From contig CAZCSK010000033.1 in assembly GCA_964501265.1 (NCBI GenBank), positions 1 through 26,930 on the forward strand: a stretch of DNA of 26,930 nucleotides. The letters run 5' to 3'. The stretch is from CAZCSK01 sp964501265. GTDB taxonomy: Bacteria > Actinomycetota > CADDZG01 > JAHWKV01. Under the pieces are notes generated by a model. It worked only from the letters and a program-made list of their open reading frames with translations, ran no database searches and was not told where the DNA came from. This document shows, piece after piece, positions 1-9,840 of the stretch. How positions within the stretch are numbered: position 1 is the stretch's first letter; each line of letters begins with the position of its first letter. The translations under genes and the position numbers were made by a program.

Positions 1-73
1 CGGGCGACGGGCCTCGATCCCGCGATCTCCACCTTGACAGGGTGGCGAGATAACCATGCTTCTCCACGCCCGC
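1..73 (-). tRNA. tRNA-Asp (GTC anticodon), cut at its 3' end by the window edge
   Basis: Read on the minus strand from 73 down to 1, it folds as a cloverleaf. The 7-nt acceptor strand is GCGGGCG, the D-stem is GAGA/TCTC with loop AGCATGGTTA, and the anticodon stem CCACC/GGTGG encloses loop CTGTCAA, giving anticodon GTC (Asp). The T-stem is GCGGG/CCCGT. The last visible bases, CGCCCG, pair with acceptor positions 2-7; position 72, the discriminator and any CCA lie outside the window. The T-loop reads ATCGAGG, so position 54 is A instead of the near-universal bacterial T. All stems otherwise pair fully, so it looks intact and not like a pseudogene. Confidence 0.93.
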
Positions 74-103
74 ATTTAGCCGGGCTTATCTTAACCGGCT
101 TTT

Positions 104-110
104 AGGAGGT
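104..110 (+). promoter_or_regulatory. Shine-Dalgarno site for the DUF885 gene
   Basis: The sequence AGGAGGT lies 7 nt before a TTG at 118 and 13 nt before an in-frame ATG at 124. The spacing favours the TTG start. A competing signal is present: TAGGCT (111-116) sits exactly 7 nt before the ATG, the spacing of a leaderless -10 element. Confidence 0.6.
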
Positions 111-117
111 TAGGCTT

Positions 118-1860
118 TTGTCAATGGACTTGTTGCAGGAACTCGACGACTTGATTGCGAGACGGGGCCTGGTTGGCGATGGGGACCGCCTGTGGCGGTT
201 GTTCGACATCACCTGGCGCCACCGGCTGGTGACAAGTCCCGAGTACGCAACCTACACGGGGGCGCAGGGTTTCAATCATCTCTGGAGCGACAGCAGTCTC
301 GATGCGATCGAGAGGCGCAAGGGTGAACTGACCTTGCAAAAGCAGGCGCTCGATTCCATCGGCGCCTCCCAATTGACCCCCGAAGATGTTCTCAACCGCG
401 AGTTGTTCTCGATCAATCTTGGGCACGCGTTGGACGGCAGGCAGTTTCGGAGCGAACTCCTGCCGTTGGCGCAGGCAACCGGCCCCCAGTCAACGATTCC
501 TAACATCCTTGGTCTCATGCCCACTTTCACCATTGCTCACTACGAAGACATTATTTCGCGCATCCAAGGAGTGCCTGGTGTGATCGACCAAACCATCGCT
601 CTGCTCGATGCCGGTGTGCAAGCGGGGATCGTGGCGCCACGGATTACCTTGAAGGATGTCCCTGGCCAGATCGAGTCGCTGGCAGAAGCAATTGCGGGCG
701 GGCCGCTGCTGCGAGCCTTTCGTGAGTTTCCTGCGAGCTTCGCGAAAGGAGAAAGGGCGCAACTGACCAGGCAGGCTGAGGCGGCTGTGACCGAGAAGGC
801 CGTCCCGGCATTTCGCCAGTTCTACGAATACGTAACCGCATCGTACCTTCCGCTTTCCAGGGAGACGATCGCCATGTCCGACCTCCCAGACGGGCCGGAG
901 TGGTACGCATTCCAGGTCCGGACTTACACGACGACCAACCTCACCCCAGGCGAGATCCACGATATCGGCAAGGCGGAGGTCAGCCGAATTCAAAATGAGA
1001 TGAGTCAAGTCATCGAACAGTCCGGATTTAGCGGATCATTCGGCGCATTCAGCGAGTACTTGCGCACCGATCCAAAGTTCTTCTTCACCACCGCCGAGGA
1101 ACTGCTTGTCGCTTACCGTGACATTTCAAAGCGCGCCGACCCAGAACTTGCAAAGTTGTTCGGGAGACTTCCTCAGTTGCCTTACGGAGTAGTCCCGATT
1201 CCCGACTATTCTGCTCCGTCCGCGACAACGGCCTACTACCAGCCCGGCTCTTTGGAGGCCGGCCGCGCAGGCTATTTCTTTGCAAACACCTACGACCTAG
1301 GTTCTCGTCCGCGCTGGGAAATGGAGGCGCTGAGTCTGCATGAGGCCGTGCCCGGCCATCATCTCCAAATAGCATTAGCGCAGGAACTCGGCGACCTTCC
1401 CGAGTTTCGTCGGAACGCTCGATACACGGCCTTCACGGAAGGATGGGGACTATACGCCGAAAGCCTTGGGGACGAGATGGGTTTCTACGCCGACGCCTAT
1501 AGCCGCTTCGGCAAACTCACCTACGAGATGTGGCGGGCGATCCGTCTGGTCGTCGACACCGGCATGCATGCTCTGGGATGGACACGGGATGAGGCTATTG
1601 ACTTCTTCAAGGCCAATGCGGGCAAGACGGAGCACGACATACTGGTCGAGATTGACCGCTACATTTCATGGCCTGGCCAGGCGCTTGCCTACAAGATCGG
1701 CGAAATGAAAATCAAGCAGCTTCGGGCGGCCGCCGAGAGAAAACTCGGGGAAGCGTTCAACGTCCGGGAGTTTCACGACATGCTCCTCGCGAACGGCGCT
1801 CTGCCGCTGGATGTGTGTGAACGTTTGATGACGCAGTGGTTGGCCCACAAGGCCCCTTAG
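118..1860 (+). CDS. DUF885 family zinc metallopeptidase-like protein
   Basis: This 580-residue protein has no signal peptide or membrane segment and is probably cytoplasmic. It belongs to the DUF885 family, recognised by the zinc-peptidase-like motif HEAVPGHHLQ at residues 408-417 and the downstream block TEGWGLYAE at 440-448. These are expected to supply metal ligands and the catalytic Glu. Family members are annotated as carboxypeptidase-like metallopeptidases, but the substrate cannot be read from sequence. The start is TTG at 118, placed by AGGAGGT at 104-110; ATG at 124 is the alternative and removes two residues. The stop codon directly abuts the GTG of the trehalose-phosphatase gene, so the two are surely co-transcribed, although no functional link is known to me. 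Length is normal for the family and there is no sign of damage. Confidence 0.85.
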   Translation: MSMDLLQELDDLIARRGLVGDGDRLWRLFDITWRHRLVTSPEYATYTGAQGFNHLWSDSSLDAIERRKGELTLQKQALDSIGASQLTPEDVLNRELFSINLGHALDGRQFRSELLPLAQATGPQSTIPNILGLMPTFTIAHYEDIISRIQGVPGVIDQTIALLDAGVQAGIVAPRITLKDVPGQIESLAEAIAGGPLLRAFREFPASFAKGERAQLTRQAEAAVTEKAVPAFRQFYEYVTASYLPLSRETIAMSDLPDGPEWYAFQVRTYTTTNLTPGEIHDIGKAEVSRIQNEMSQVIEQSGFSGSFGAFSEYLRTDPKFFFTTAEELLVAYRDISKRADPELAKLFGRLPQLPYGVVPIPDYSAPSATTAYYQPGSLEAGRAGYFFANTYDLGSRPRWEMEALSLHEAVPGHHLQIALAQELGDLPEFRRNARYTAFTEGWGLYAESLGDEMGFYADAYSRFGKLTYEMWRAIRLVVDTGMHALGWTRDEAIDFFKANAGKTEHDILVEIDRYISWPGQALAYKIGEMKIKQLRAAAERKLGEAFNVREFHDMLLANGALPLDVCERLMTQWLAHKAP

Positions 1861-2652
1861 GTGCAAACCAGACTCGACGAGTTCGTTGTTGCTTCCCAAC
1901 AGCGACCCGGCGATGGAGGATTTCTCATCGACTTCGACGGCACGCTATCAAGAATCGTTGACGATCCCCAGGTCGCAGTACTGGTCGACGGAGCAAGGCA
2001 AGTTCTAGAAGCGCTGGCGTCTTCCTATCGTGTTGTGGTTCTGGTTACCGGAAGGCGCGCCTTGTGGCTGTCGAATCTGGTCGGCGCTACACAGCTGCGT
2101 TATCTGGGCCTTTACGGCGCTGAAGAGCTGATCGGAGGCGAAGTTATTCAAGCGAAATCACGGATGGCCGAGGCCGAAAGATGGCGATCAAGCGCCTCGC
2201 GGCTTGCCCGTGATGCGGAGGCGCTTGTAACCACTCAGGGCCTTGTCGGTTGCGTGGTCGAATTCAAGGATCTGGCTGTGAGCATCCACTATCGCGGCGC
2301 ACCAGATGCGGGATTGCGATTGATAGATTGGGCCTTAACGGCCGCCCCGCGCCGGGGGTTCGAAGCCAGCTTAGGCAGGATGGTGGTGGAACTCCGGCCG
2401 AAAGAGGTTTCGAAGTCGAACGCGCTGCGGCAAGTCGTAGCCGAGCAAGGTCTACAGTGGGTAGTTGTAGCAGGAGATGACCAAGCTGATGTCGAGATGA
2501 TGCAGGCCGCGCGTGAATTGCTAGGCAATAATTCCCTATGCGTGGGAATCGAGTCCGCCGAAGAGCCCACCGAAATGAAGAACGTGGCGGACTTTCGAGT
2601 CGGCAGCCCCGAACAACTTGTCGAGACGCTCGTCCTATTTGAAATCGCATAA
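1861..2652 (+). CDS. otsB: Trehalose-6-phosphate phosphatase
   Basis: This cytoplasmic HAD-superfamily phosphatase of 263 residues should convert trehalose 6-phosphate to trehalose, the second step of the OtsA-OtsB route. HAD motif I is DFDGTLS at residues 24-30, with D24 the expected nucleophile and D26 the acid/base. The Mg-binding motif GDDQAD is at 205-210. The overall order and length match OtsB. The GTG start at 1861 immediately follows the TAG of the upstream DUF885 gene (0 bp gap), with only a weak AAGG upstream, so translation is probably coupled. The partner synthase otsA lies about 10.5 kb away on the same strand, across the hut operon. The 3' end overlaps the convergent hutI gene by 18 bp. 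A related sugar phosphatase is the only realistic alternative; the nearby otsA favours OtsB. Confidence 0.9.
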   Translation: MQTRLDEFVVASQQRPGDGGFLIDFDGTLSRIVDDPQVAVLVDGARQVLEALASSYRVVVLVTGRRALWLSNLVGATQLRYLGLYGAEELIGGEVIQAKSRMAEAERWRSSASRLARDAEALVTTQGLVGCVVEFKDLAVSIHYRGAPDAGLRLIDWALTAAPRRGFEASLGRMVVELRPKEVSKSNALRQVVAEQGLQWVVVAGDDQADVEMMQAARELLGNNSLCVGIESAEEPTEMKNVADFRVGSPEQLVETLVLFEIA

Positions 2653-3835
2653 CCTGCCGCGCTTGATAACCGAGGTGACCAAATTGACTCCGGCGTGATA
2701 TCCAAGATCCAGATGGTTGTCTGTGCCGAGCACGACAATATCGGCTAGGCAGCCCGGAGCAATGCGACCGATGTCGTCTCGCCTCAGAGAGGCAGCGGCC
2801 CCGCGTGTCGAAGCCATCAGGGCCTCGGAAGGCCCCATTCCCATCGCCCGTGTTGCGATAGCTATCGCGAATTGGAGGTTTTCACCGTAAGCGGTGCCGG
2901 GATTCAGGTCCGATGCCAGGGCAATGGTCATTCCCTCGGCGCGCATCATTCGGGCGTCGGGAAATCGCCCGAGGCCGAGCGCGGTCGTGGGGCAGAGCAC
3001 CCCAACGCATCCTGCCCTCGCGAGATTGCGCGCCTGGAGTGGAGTTAGGTGCAGCAGATGATCTGCGGAAGCGGCACCCACCGAAACCGCGACGTCGGTC
3101 CCTCCGCTGGGGCCAAGTTCGTTGGCGTGGATGCGTGGGATGAGCCCCAGTTCCTTGCCGGCCTTAAGAATCGCGGCGGCTTGCTCGGGTGTGAATGCTC
3201 CGAAGTCACAAAACACATCACACCAACGGGCGGCGGGGGCGCAAACCTCGAGCATCTCTGCGAAGGCTCCAACAAAATCATCGGTGGAATGGTATTCCGG
3301 GGGCAGGGCATGTGCCCCGAGAAAAGTAATCTCGAGATCCAACGTACCCTTTGTGTGAACTTCGCCCAAGATTTCGAGAAGTCGGAGTTCTCCCTCAGCG
3401 TCAAGCGCATACCCGCTCTTGGCTTCAGCGGTTGTCGTGCCGTGCGCGAGCATCACGCGCCCCCGCGTCATCGTCGCGTTCAGCAACTCTTCTCGGGACG
3501 CGCGGCGTGTCGCGTCAACAGTTTGGAGAATGCCCCCGGTGTCGTACGGTTGTCCCTCGGCCCGCGCTGCGAATTCTTCGCGCCGAGTTCCGCCAAACAC
3601 CATGTGCGTGTGCGCGTCCACGAAACCTGGGATCACCGCGGTTCCGTTGGCGTCGATCAACAAGGCATCCGGGTTGATCGAGACGTTGTCTCTTAGCTCC
3701 GATTGGGGGCCTACCCAGATGATCGTCTCACCTGCCACAGCCACCGCGCCGCGTTCGATGCGGCCGGTTCCCACCTCCCCAAGCGATTCGTCACATGTAA
3801 CGACCTCCGACGCTCCGATGATTAGGAGGTCGGCT

Positions 3836-3843
<8 letters not shown>
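2635..3843 (-). CDS. hutI: Imidazolonepropionase
   Basis: HutI hydrolyses 4-imidazolone-5-propanoate to N-formimino-L-glutamate, the third step of histidine degradation, in the cytoplasm. It is an amidohydrolase-fold metalloenzyme. With the GTG at 3843 as residue 1 it has 402 residues, the usual HutI length. The HTH metal pair is in DAHTH (H78, H80), with LGAHAL around H178, IHANELG with H239, ASADH around H262, and a later metal/catalytic Asp in ASDLNPGTAY. The open frame extends about 29 codons further upstream, deep into hutU, but homology begins at VIKADLLIIG. The GTG overlaps the hutU stop by 8 bp (GTGATTAA), typical of coupled translation, while no strong Shine-Dalgarno is visible. It is the last gene of hutG-H-U-I, and its end overlaps convergent otsB. 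Confidence 0.95.
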
Positions 3844-5490
<1,647 letters not shown>

Positions 5491-5494
<4 letters not shown>

Positions 5495-7035
5495 GCAAGC
5501 GCCCCGATTGCTTCCTCGACCGTCCCCACGAGTGTTCCCGACGCGATCACGTCCTGCGCGATCAACGTAATCTCGGGGCCGAGGACTCTGTCGTGGTCCA
5601 TGTGTTTCACGACCGCGCGCACGCTGGCATGTGCGGCTGCCGTTGCTTTTGCTGCTTTTAGGGGCTCACGAAAGTCAATCCCCTGCGCGGAGCAGAGCGC
5701 TTCGACCGCCAAAATGAGTCGCAGGTTGTCGACTACACGCCGCAGTTTCAGGGCCGCGTTCCAACCCATTGAAACGTGGTCTTCCTGTGAGCCGGAAGTG
5801 GGAATCGTGTCCGCGGTTGCGGGCACACAGTTGATCCGGTTTTCCGCGACGAGCGCCGCTTGCGTGTACTGGCTCAGCATGAAACCAGAGTCGGTGCCAG
5901 CGAATTTGGTCAAGAAAGGCGGAAGACCTGAGGAGTGGTTGGGGTCCAAGAGACGGTCCGTGCGACGTTCCGAAATGCTGCCGAGTTCACTCAATGCGAT
6001 TGCAAGAAAATCGAGAGCAAAACCGAGAGGTTCGCCGTGGAAATTTCCTGTCGAGCGGATTTCTTGGGAGTCCACGAGAACTACGGGATTGTCCGTAACC
6101 GATGCTAGTTCTCGTTCAAAGACCTGCTGTGCAAAGTTGATCACATCACGACACGCGCCATGGACTTGGGGGGCGCAGCGGACCGAATATGCATCCTGAA
6201 CCGCATGGTCGCTGTCGCGGTGCGAAGCGATAATTGACGAGCCTGCCAGGAGCGCGGTGAGATTTGCTGCCGAATCTTTTTGACCGGGATGCGGACGAAT
6301 GTCGTGCAACCTAGGGTCGAAGGGTCCATCGGATCCCAGCAGAGCCTCGACACTCATCGCGCACACGATGTCGGCCGTCTTCGTGAGATTCAATGCGTCG
6401 GAAAGTGCAAGGCATCCCACCGCGATCATTCCTTCGGTTCCGTTGAGCAGAGCGAGGCCTTCTTTGTGTTTCAAAGTGAGCGGCTCGGCGCCGATTGCCT
6501 TGAGCGCAAGGTCGCCGGGGAGGACCTCCCCGTCGACGCGTGCAAAGCCCTCGCCTACAAGGGGCAATGCAAGGTGGGCCAGCTGGGCAAGGTCGCCGCT
6601 TGCCCCGACCGATCCCTGCCGCGGCACCAATGGATGAAGGCCTTTATTCAGAAAACCGAGAAGGCCTTGCACGATCAGCGGCCTGACGCCCGAAAAACCT
6701 GCTGACAGTGTGCGCGCCTTGAGCAGCAGCATCGCGCGCACGATCTCGTCGTCGAGTGGCTCCCCAACACCGGCGGCATGACTTCTTAGAAGTGACAACT
6801 GCATACCGGCGGCGTCGGCGTCGGCGACCCGGACCTGTGCCAGCGCACCGAATCCGGTCGTGACCCCGTAAATGACCGCCCCTTCGGCCACTGCCTTTTC
6901 GACAAAATCTCTGGAGACCTGCATCTTGTTAACTGCGGCGGGATTGAGCGCGACCACGGCGCTGCGGCGGGCGACGTCGGCGACTTGCCGGATGGTGAGT
7001 GGGCCCCCGTCAATATCGACGACGTCGGCGGTCAC
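5491..7035 (-). CDS. hutH: Histidine ammonia-lyase
   Basis: HutH deaminates L-histidine to urocanate, the first committed step of histidine use. It is cytoplasmic and normally tetrameric. With GTG at 7035 as start it has 514 residues, close to the family norm. The Ala-Ser-Gly triplet that cyclises into the MIO electrophile is A145-S146-G147 within GSVGASGDLAQ. The catalytic-loop tyrosine is Y56 in VIYGVTTGFGALA. The frame is open for 48 further codons upstream, but that stretch lies inside the previous gene and resembles no HutH N-terminus. The GTG overlaps the preceding TGA as GTGA, supporting the chosen start. HAL and PAL/TAL are related, and the adjacent hutU and hutI settle the assignment as histidine-specific. 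Confidence 0.96.
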
Positions 7036-7985
7036 GTGGCCCGCCCCGGTCGCGAGGCAACTCCGGCCAGAAATGACAAAAGGACCGAAGCTGCCAGTCG
7101 TACGGTCGAGCCTGCGACATCGATCTTCGGGTCGACCTCCACAATGTCCAAGCATTTCACCGCAGGATGCAGTCCACATCGAAACGCAGCGTCCTGCAGA
7201 TGAATCGGCTGCACGCCCCCCGGCTGCGCACCGGGCGCGGCTGGCGCCAGGGCCCGCTCGACCACATCGATGTCTATATCGACATAGATTCCGTCGGTCG
7301 CGGTCAAATCCTCAAGGGCGGTGTCGATGTATCCCCCAATCCCGTGAGCAAGCACGTCGGACGCGCTTACGCTTGTGATCCCAGTGCTGTATGCCAAGCC
7401 TGAATACGCGGCGGAGTTGGCGAAATCCCGGATGCCGATCTGCCAGATTCGCGACCCGGCCACCCCTGCGTCCAACAGAACCCGCACGGGACATCCGTTG
7501 GATAAGCCGTCGCGGCCATAGTCGCGTACGTCATGGTGAGCATCGAACGTTATTAGGCTCCCCCCCGAGCCCACCGTCCCGAGCATGGCGGGGGCCGTGA
7601 TCGAGTTATCGCCACCGATAAGGGCCCGGGGCGCCGCGCCCGAAAGTTTGGAGCACGCCCGCCGAATCTGTTCCAACGATTCCCCGGCGTCGAGCCCCCA
7701 AAGTGCCAAGTCGCCGACATCTTGCGCGGCGAGTTCAACCAGGTCGACGCCGCGCCCAAACGTGGAGAACCTCCAAAGCGCGCGCCGCAGCTCGGCAGGC
7801 AACAGATCGCAGCGGGCGCCGGACAACGACAGTGCGGAAAAGGGAACACCCAGCACGATCGCATCGGTTCGAACCTTGGGAGCCGACAGCCAGGACGCGG
7901 CCCTGGGGTAATCGACGTCGCCGCGGAAAGGCGTCTCCCCGTATTCGGGGCGTGAGAGCCACTCCGAGGGCAGCAAGTCTTCCAT
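7032..7985 (-). CDS. hutG: Ureohydrolase-fold formimidoylglutamase, probable HutG
   Basis: This 317-residue protein has the arginase/ureohydrolase fold: GGDNS at 124-128, FDAHHD at 147-152, and YVDIDIDVV followed by PGAQPGGV. Being first in an operon with hutH, hutU and hutI, it most likely hydrolyses N-formimino-L-glutamate to glutamate plus formamide. The block SNGCPVR, where arginases have an HG motif, resembles the SGTPFR type of formimidoylglutamases and supports this. The usual GGDHS histidine metal ligand is Asn (N127), an oddity discussed in the findings. No clear Shine-Dalgarno precedes ATG 7985. Instead TAGTCT (7999-7994 on the minus strand) lies 8 nt before it, suggesting a leaderless transcript and a hut promoter in the 57-bp gap after the GH15 gene. 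Agmatinase- or guanidinase-like activity is less likely. Confidence 0.85.
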   Translation of the reverse strand: MEDLLPSEWLSRPEYGETPFRGDVDYPRAASWLSAPKVRTDAIVLGVPFSALSLSGARCDLLPAELRRALWRFSTFGRGVDLVELAAQDVGDLALWGLDAGESLEQIRRACSKLSGAAPRALIGGDNSITAPAMLGTVGSGGSLITFDAHHDVRDYGRDGLSNGCPVRVLLDAGVAGSRIWQIGIRDFANSAAYSGLAYSTGITSVSASDVLAHGIGGYIDTALEDLTATDGIYVDIDIDVVERALAPAAPGAQPGGVQPIHLQDAAFRCGLHPAVKCLDIVEVDPKIDVAGSTVRLAASVLLSFLAGVASRPGRAT

Positions 7986-7993
7986 CGAGGGTG

Positions 7994-7999
7994 AGACTA
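7994..7999 (-). promoter_or_regulatory. Candidate leaderless -10 element of the hut operon
   Basis: TAGTCT on the minus strand is followed by 8 nt and then the hutG ATG, matching the TANNNT-to-start spacing of leaderless actinobacterial transcripts. No recognisable -35 lies about 17 nt upstream. The minus-strand leader contains no purine-rich Shine-Dalgarno, which is consistent with leaderless initiation. Confidence 0.45.
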
Positions 8000-8042
8000 C
8001 GTGAGGAGGGACTTCTCTGCCCGCCTTAAGAGAACCTACCCG

Positions 8043-9824
8043 TCAATCGGACAAGTGGAGCGCGGCGCTTATGAGCGCTGCATGGCTGAACGCTTGGGGG
8101 AAGTTGCCGAGGAAATCGCCGCTTGATGGATCGATCTGCTCGCCGAGCAGACCCACGTCGTTCGCGTATCCGAGCAGCTGCTCAAACAATTCCTGGGCCC
8201 TGGTTCGCTCTCCAATCATGGCAAGGTTGCCTGCCAGCCAGAACGAACAGACGACGAAGGCCCCTTCTCCTGGTGGCAAGCCGTCCTCTCCTCGGTAACG
8301 ATCGACCAATCCGTTCGTCGTAAGTTCCTTCTCAACGGCGGTCACCGTCGCGCGAACACGAGGGTCGTCGCCGGGCAGGAAGCCGACCAGAGGAATCAAG
8401 AGATTCGATGCATCCGCCCGGGAATCTCCAAAGGCCCTTGTGAACGCGCCCGTCGCGGGGTCGACTCCATCTGTTTCGATGGTCAAGCGAATCTCGCTTC
8501 GGAGGGATTCCCACCCGGGGCCTGCGGGAAATCCGACCTCCTCGGCGAGCCGAAGGCCGCGGTCGACCGCGACCCACGCCAAGACCTTGGATGAAACGAA
8601 GTGATGACGAGCGTCGCGCACTTCCCAAACACCTTCGTCGGGTTCAGTCCAACGCGCTGCCAATTGATCGACGATGCCACGAAGAAATTCCCAGAATTCT
8701 CTGTCTATTTTACCGCCGTGGCGGTGGTAAAGCCACGCTGTATCCATGAGCTCGCCGTAGATGTCCAGTTGGAATTGTTCTGAAGCGAGGTTGCCCGTCC
8801 TTACCGGGGTAGAGCCGCGATAACCTTCGAGTTCGCTCCACTCGATCTCGGGCAACAAGCGTTCACCTCCCACTCCGTACACCGGTTGTAAGTCCTCCAC
8901 CCTCCCGGCAGTGGTGCGCTGCAGCCATTCCATAAAGTCCTTCGCTTCGCCTGAGTAGCCGAGTTGGAACAGGGAGTAAAGATTTAGTGCTGCGTCTCGA
9001 AGCCAGGTGAAACGGTAATCCCAGTTCCGCTCTCCACCGATCAGTTCCGGGAGTGAAGTCGTTGGGGCAGCGACTATTGCTCCGGTCGTCGCGTCGGTGA
9101 GGGCTTTTAGAACGAGCGCGCTCCTAATCACTTGCTCTTTATAGGGACCCTCATAGGTGCACGTTCCCGACCACTGCTGCCAAAACTTGCGTGTTGTTTC
9201 GACTCGACGGCGAATTTCATCCGGGTCCATTGGGTTTGGGTCGAGATCGTGGGGAAATATGAAGGTGAGAGCCATCGCCATCTCTTCGCCCGCCCCAAGC
9301 ATTGCGCGTCCCTCACACTCGGACAGACCCTTCGCGTTGAGCGAAATCTCCGACTGAAGGACCAACGCGTCGGCCCCCCCGGTCACCTCAACCAAGTGAT
9401 TGTTCAGAAGTTTCACATGAGGTGCAGTCATTCCGAAATCAAACCGAGGTTCGAACTCCACCGTCACATCAACTTCACCCTGCTCGCATTTGGCGAGCCT
9501 CAGCAACTGGTGGTGAGCGTGTACGTCGGTTTCATCGTCCTTAATGGGCATGCAGTCGATGAGACTCAGAACCCCGCTCCCAGTTTCAAACGTGGTCCTC
9601 AGAATGTTCGTATTCGGTTCATATGCGCGCGTTACTCGGTAGTCACCCACCGGGGCGACACGGAAATGGCCCCCCTTGGTCCAATCGAGAAGCCTTGCGA
9701 ACACCGGCCGGGCGTCGAAGCGATGAAAGCAACACCAGTCCACCGAGCCGTCTTTGCTCACCAGAGCCGCGGAATGGCAATCACCGATCAGCGCGTAGGC
9801 GCTTATTGGAGGGTACGAATTCAA
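8043..9824 (-). CDS. Glycoside hydrolase family 15 protein (trehalase / glucoamylase type)
   Basis: This 593-residue protein carries the bacterial GH15 layout: an N-terminal beta-sandwich (roughly 1-230) followed by an (alpha/alpha)6 barrel. The N-terminus ISAYALIGDCHSAALVSKDG is typical, as are NWDYRFTWLRDA at 267-278, ELEGYRGS at 331-338 (region of the catalytic acid), and EQIDPSSG starting at E562 (region of the catalytic base). Actinomycete relatives include cytoplasmic trehalases, and the flanking otsA and otsB make trehalose cleavage to glucose attractive; an alpha-glucan or maltooligosaccharide glucosidase is the alternative. No signal peptide is seen. The start is TTG at 9824, 16 bp after the GT4 stop, with AGGGA over that stop as a weak ribosome site and a palindrome covering the TTG. 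Confidence 0.88.
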   Translation of the reverse strand: MNSYPPISAYALIGDCHSAALVSKDGSVDWCCFHRFDARPVFARLLDWTKGGHFRVAPVGDYRVTRAYEPNTNILRTTFETGSGVLSLIDCMPIKDDETDVHAHHQLLRLAKCEQGEVDVTVEFEPRFDFGMTAPHVKLLNNHLVEVTGGADALVLQSEISLNAKGLSECEGRAMLGAGEEMAMALTFIFPHDLDPNPMDPDEIRRRVETTRKFWQQWSGTCTYEGPYKEQVIRSALVLKALTDATTGAIVAAPTTSLPELIGGERNWDYRFTWLRDAALNLYSLFQLGYSGEAKDFMEWLQRTTAGRVEDLQPVYGVGGERLLPEIEWSELEGYRGSTPVRTGNLASEQFQLDIYGELMDTAWLYHRHGGKIDREFWEFLRGIVDQLAARWTEPDEGVWEVRDARHHFVSSKVLAWVAVDRGLRLAEEVGFPAGPGWESLRSEIRLTIETDGVDPATGAFTRAFGDSRADASNLLIPLVGFLPGDDPRVRATVTAVEKELTTNGLVDRYRGEDGLPPGEGAFVVCSFWLAGNLAMIGERTRAQELFEQLLGYANDVGLLGEQIDPSSGDFLGNFPQAFSHAALISAALHLSD

Positions 9825-9835
9825 TTCGCCGAATT
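9823..9835. repeat. Perfect 13-nt palindrome over the GH15 start codon
   Basis: AATTCG-C-CGAATT is a perfect inverted repeat with one central base, lying between the GT4 stop and the GH15 gene and covering two bases of its TTG. A further AATTCG follows inside the gene, so the middle CGAATT could pair with either flank. It may be an operator or an RNA hairpin masking the start, or chance. Confidence 0.4.
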
Positions 9836-9840
9836 AATCC

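Noticed and set aside
78..103. AGCCGG/CCGGCT hairpin followed by TTTT as a plus-strand terminator
   Set aside because: Only a 6-bp stem with an 11-nt loop and four T's, placed directly before a gene with no plus-strand transcript seen upstream in the window.
88..124. Perfect TTGACA on the minus strand (124-119) with TAAGAT (93-88) as a tRNA-Asp promoter
   Set aside because: The spacer is 25 nt, far from the usual 16-18 nt, and no better -10 lies at the right distance; TAAGAT alone may still serve.
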